Shown in pieces: positions 61,787-64,000 of a stretch of 64,000 bases of DNA. Each line of letters starts with the position of its first letter. The stretch's first letter is position 1. Location: assembly GCF_016623465.1 (NCBI RefSeq), contig NZ_JAEDAJ010000014.1, forward strand, positions 1 through 64,000, given 5' to 3'. A program made the position numbers and the translations under genes. The stretch is from Brachybacterium halotolerans (GTDB taxonomy: Bacteria; Actinomycetota; Actinomycetes; Actinomycetales; Dermabacteraceae). The notes under the pieces are model-generated. The model did not search any database and had not been told where the DNA came from. It was given only the letters and a program-made list of their open reading frames with translations.

Positions 61787-62629
61787 GTGACCACCACGAC
61801 CGCCGAGACCACCCTGCTGGCCGCCCTCGACCGCACCTATCGCGGGCGCCCGGCGAAGCCGTCGATCTATCGCCGCCTGCACGAGATGCTCGATTCCGAG
61901 GAGACGGTCCACTGCGTCGCCGACGGGTACCGCGACTACACGAGCGAGCATCTGCTGCTGCTCACGGATTGTCGGGTGCTGCTGGTCAAGGCGCCGATCC
62001 CAGGCCGCTGGAAGGCGATGCGGGACGTGCCTGCGACGGCGGTGCTGGGCGGGCGACAGGTCACCGGGACGCTCACGGCGGCGTCCGTGGAGATCGGCGT
62101 GCAGGGGCAGAAGCCCGTGACGATGAAGATCGGCAGCCACGAGGCCGCTGCCGAGCTGCTGCGCACCCTCGAGGCGCTGCGTGCCGGTGGTGTGCCGGGA
62201 AGGTCCGCGGAGAGGGACGCCGTCGCGGTGAACGGCGCCCCGCCGGAGACCGACGGGGGCCCCACGGCCGCGTCCGTCCCCTCCGAGGCGCAGGGGCTGC
62301 TCGCGCGGGGCGAGCGGGTGCACAGCGTCTTCGAGGGCTGGTCGACGTGGTCGAGCGAGCACCAGCTGCTTCTGCTCACCGACCACCGAGTGCTGCTCGC
62401 GGGCGAGCAGACGCCGGGGAGCTGGAGCACCCAGCGGGAGGCCGCGGCGCCGTCGGTCACCGGCGTGCGCAGCGCGGGAGGGACGGTCCTGAAGGCGGCC
62501 TCGGTCACGGTCGAGGTGCGGGACCAGAAGCCGATCAGCCTGGGCAAGGGAGCAGCGGAGCCGGCGCAGGCCTTCGTGCAGACGCTCGAGGGCCTGCTGC
62601 GCCAGGGGCGCGGGCCGGCACCGAGCTGA
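61787..62629 (+). CDS. Protein with two PH-like domains
   Basis: A 280-residue protein with a duplicated unit: HCVADGYRDYTSEHLLLLTDCRVLLV (about 44-69) and HSVFEGWSTWSSEHQLLLLTDHRVLLA (about 180-206), each likely half of a bacterial PH-like fold (in parts here). The start is GTG at 61787, with TAGGGT (61774-61779) 7 bases before it. It diverges from the WXG100 gene and is followed by a single-domain relative at 62675. Function unknown; bacterial PH domains often bind lipids or protein. Confidence 0.65.
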   Translation: MTTTTAETTLLAALDRTYRGRPAKPSIYRRLHEMLDSEETVHCVADGYRDYTSEHLLLLTDCRVLLVKAPIPGRWKAMRDVPATAVLGGRQVTGTLTAASVEIGVQGQKPVTMKIGSHEAAAELLRTLEALRAGGVPGRSAERDAVAVNGAPPETDGGPTAASVPSEAQGLLARGERVHSVFEGWSTWSSEHQLLLLTDHRVLLAGEQTPGSWSTQREAAAPSVTGVRSAGGTVLKAASVTVEVRDQKPISLGKGAAEPAQAFVQTLEGLLRQGRGPAPS

Positions 62630-62674
62630 GCGCTCGGCACGGGAAGCCGATGCGGCCCGCGCTACGGTGACCCC

Positions 62675-63079
62675 GTGAGCCTCGCCCACCCGACGCATGC
62701 CGAGCAGACCTTCTTCGCCGTTCTGAACAGGAACGACGAGGCGAAGAACGCGCTCACCGTCGACCTTCCGAAGCGGGTCCTCGATCCGGAGGAGACCGTC
62801 ATCGACACGAAGGTCGGCGACATCCAGAACGACACCACGCCGATCCTCCTGGCCACCGACCGACGCGTCGTGCTGACACGCCGACGTGCGTTCGGCTCGT
62901 GGAAGATCCTCAAGCAGGCCCCTGCGGCGGAGGTCGTCGACGTCGACTTCAAACCCACCCTGCTGTCGGGGAAGCTGCGCGTGCACCTGCGCGACGGGGC
63001 GCAGATCGTGCTGACGACGCGTACGAAGGACCAAGCGCAGCGGTTCGTCTCCACGATGCACGGGCTGCTCGGGCGCTGA
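62675..63079 (+). CDS. Single PH-like domain protein
   Basis: A 134-residue protein resembling the PH-like repeat in the preceding gene: LLATDRRVVLTRRRAFGSWKIL, with the EVVDVDF strand following. The GTG at 62675 has TACGGT (62663-62668) 6 bases before it, a leaderless promoter pattern. It lies 45 bp after the two-domain protein. Function unknown. Confidence 0.65.
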   Translation: MSLAHPTHAEQTFFAVLNRNDEAKNALTVDLPKRVLDPEETVIDTKVGDIQNDTTPILLATDRRVVLTRRRAFGSWKILKQAPAAEVVDVDFKPTLLSGKLRVHLRDGAQIVLTTRTKDQAQRFVSTMHGLLGR

Positions 63080-63128
63080 GGGCGCCGCACTCCGACCCTC
63101 CGCCGGCGAGATCGCCCCGCTGACCGCT

Positions 63129-63566
63129 TCAGAGCCTGCGGATGACCTCGAAGGTCTCGCACACCACCTCGGTGTCGTCGTCGATCACGATCCGGGGCTC
63201 CCCGAGGGCCGCGATGAACTCGGCCGAGCGCCAGAAATCCTCATGGCCCTCGCGCCAGGCCGCGGCGCCGGGATGGCCCTCGCCCTCGGCGCGCGCGTGG
63301 GCGTCGGTGACGTCGGCCAGCCGCACCACCTGCACGCCGGTCGTGCGGATCACCGCGACGGGTCGCTCGTCGGAATCGACCACCGCCTCCTCGGCCCCGA
63401 CGACGGGCAGGGCCGCGCCCTCGCGCACGTACTCCTCCCGCAGCGAGGCGGTCGCGGTCTTCGCACCGGACAGGATCGCCCCCACCAGCTGGTCCCTCAG
63501 GGGACCCGGGAAGGCGAACTCGGCGAGGGGGAGCGCGGCATCGGGCGCCGCGTCGTGCGCATCCAT
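63129..63566 (-). CDS. ASCH-domain protein
   Basis: A 145-residue protein of the ASCH fold: LPLAEFAFPGPLRDQLVGAILSGAKTATASL (in part, residues 12-43) and REGAALPVVGAEEAVVDSD, with the G-x-K-T-A-T motif that binds substrate. ASCH proteins include N4-acetylcytidine amidohydrolase and RNA-related functions. Its ATG overlaps the TGA of the upstream partial gene (ATGA, 63564-63568), so it is the last gene of an operon. Confidence 0.88.
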   Translation of the reverse strand: MDAHDAAPDAALPLAEFAFPGPLRDQLVGAILSGAKTATASLREEYVREGAALPVVGAEEAVVDSDERPVAVIRTTGVQVVRLADVTDAHARAEGEGHPGAAAWREGHEDFWRSAEFIAALGEPRIVIDDDTEVVCETFEVIRRL

Positions 63567-64000
63567 CAGAACCAGTCCGTCCCGCGCAGCCGCCGCGGCC
63601 GCGCATCAGGGTCGTCGGCGATCTTGTAGACGAGCCGACCCAGCGGCAGCTCCCGTGCGGGGATCGGCGCCTGCACGTACCGGCGCAGGCGCCCCTCGGG
63701 CCGCGGGCCCTGCTTCCCGCCGTCGTGCCAGGCGTCGAGCCGTGCGGCGCTCTCCTCGAACGCCCGCACCATGGCGTCCGGGTCCACGAGGTCGGCGTCG
63801 TCCCCGTCGGCCCGATCCAGGTGCTCGCGGGCGAGGTCGAGGCGCACCTCGCGGGGGAGGACGCGGGCGAGGTCGTCGTCGGAGCGCAGGCGCCGGGGCT
63901 CGCGCGGGTCCTCGCGCTGGTCCACGAGCGCGCACGCGATCTCGGTGTCGTAGGTCCAGGAGCGCAGGTTCACGTTGTCCGAGCCCACGGTCATCCAGAC
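63566..64000 (-). CDS. Phospholipase D-family protein (C-terminal part, cut by window)
   Basis: At least 144 residues of a protein whose N terminus lies beyond 64000. The first visible residues include GSDNVNLRSWTYDTEI, the post-HKD GSxNxNxRS motif of phospholipase D-superfamily enzymes (cardiolipin synthases, PLD-like phosphodiesterases). The C-terminal part ends with RRLRGTDWF. The HKD motif itself is outside the window. Its TGA overlaps the ASCH-domain gene start. Confidence 0.82.
   Translation of the reverse strand, partial: VWMTVGSDNVNLRSWTYDTEIACALVDQREDPREPRRLRSDDDLARVLPREVRLDLAREHLDRADGDDADLVDPDAMVRAFEESAARLDAWHDGGKQGPRPEGRLRRYVQAPIPARELPLGRLVYKIADDPDARPRRLRGTDWF

Overview
The window is high-G+C DNA (about 70% by eye). 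It has GTG/TTG starts alongside ATG, many four-base ATGA overlaps between genes, and many genes whose start codon sits 6-8 bases after a TAnnnT box, which suggests leaderless mRNAs. With this gene content it reads as the chromosome of an actinobacterium, most likely of the Micrococcales (a Brachybacterium/Dermabacteraceae-like genome is my best guess, inferred and not proven). No rRNA, tRNA, CRISPR, insertion sequence, integrase or phage gene was seen. The window is ordinary chromosome with accessory metabolic islands.

Layout. 1-14.4 kb holds mostly single housekeeping or stress genes: an F420/NADP oxidoreductase-like protein, a HIT protein, an MFS exporter, exonuclease III coupled to a NUDIX hydrolase, a PPOX-fold stress protein, an LLM flavoenzyme, a VOC protein, a large unknown lipoprotein, a glycerophosphodiester phosphodiesterase, a Tat-exported GH84 N-acetylglucosaminidase, a zinc-less quinone-reductase-type MDR protein and a macrodomain protein. 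14.4-22.9 kb is a probable organosulfur-scavenging locus. A five-gene operon (lipoprotein binding protein, two permeases, a fused double ATPase and a DszC-like flavoprotein) diverges from a DszA/NtaA-type monooxygenase. The shared promoter region carries a repeated TGTGAYGGCG motif, and a TetR regulator follows. 23.5-32.9 kb has an MFS transporter, gdhA (with an operator-like promoter and three 35-bp tandem repeats in its 5' UTR), a phosphotransferase, a second F420/NADP-like protein, a Zur-box-controlled AztD zinc chaperone, a PdxH-like oxidase, an NAD(P)-binding protein and a formate/nitrite-type channel.

33.0-41.7 kb is a complete histidine-utilisation operon in the order hutU, NCS1 permease, M20/AllC-like amidohydrolase, hutF, hutI, hutH. 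No hutG is present, so the AllC-like enzyme is the natural candidate for N-formylglutamate cleavage. 41.7-52.3 kb mixes small and hypothetical genes with an SDR/TetR divergent pair, an Xre-RES toxin-antitoxin pair, two small membrane proteins, an APH-like kinase, DUF488, a UV-dimer glycosylase, a GNAT-nucleotidyltransferase fusion, a CoA-transferase with swapped halves and a second HIT protein.

52.4-64 kb carries a 1044-residue secreted LamG/metallophosphoesterase protein preceded by a CebR-type operator, a zinc ribbon protein, an isochorismatase-like hydrolase next to an NCS1 permease, an FUSC-type membrane protein, a WXG100-headed probable type VII secretion substrate with a cytoplasmic partner, two divergent PH-like proteins, an ASCH protein and the C-terminal end of a phospholipase D-family protein cut by the window edge. 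Long perfect palindromes follow gdhA (58 bp) and the aztD gene (21-bp arms). They look like strong terminators but are unusually long.
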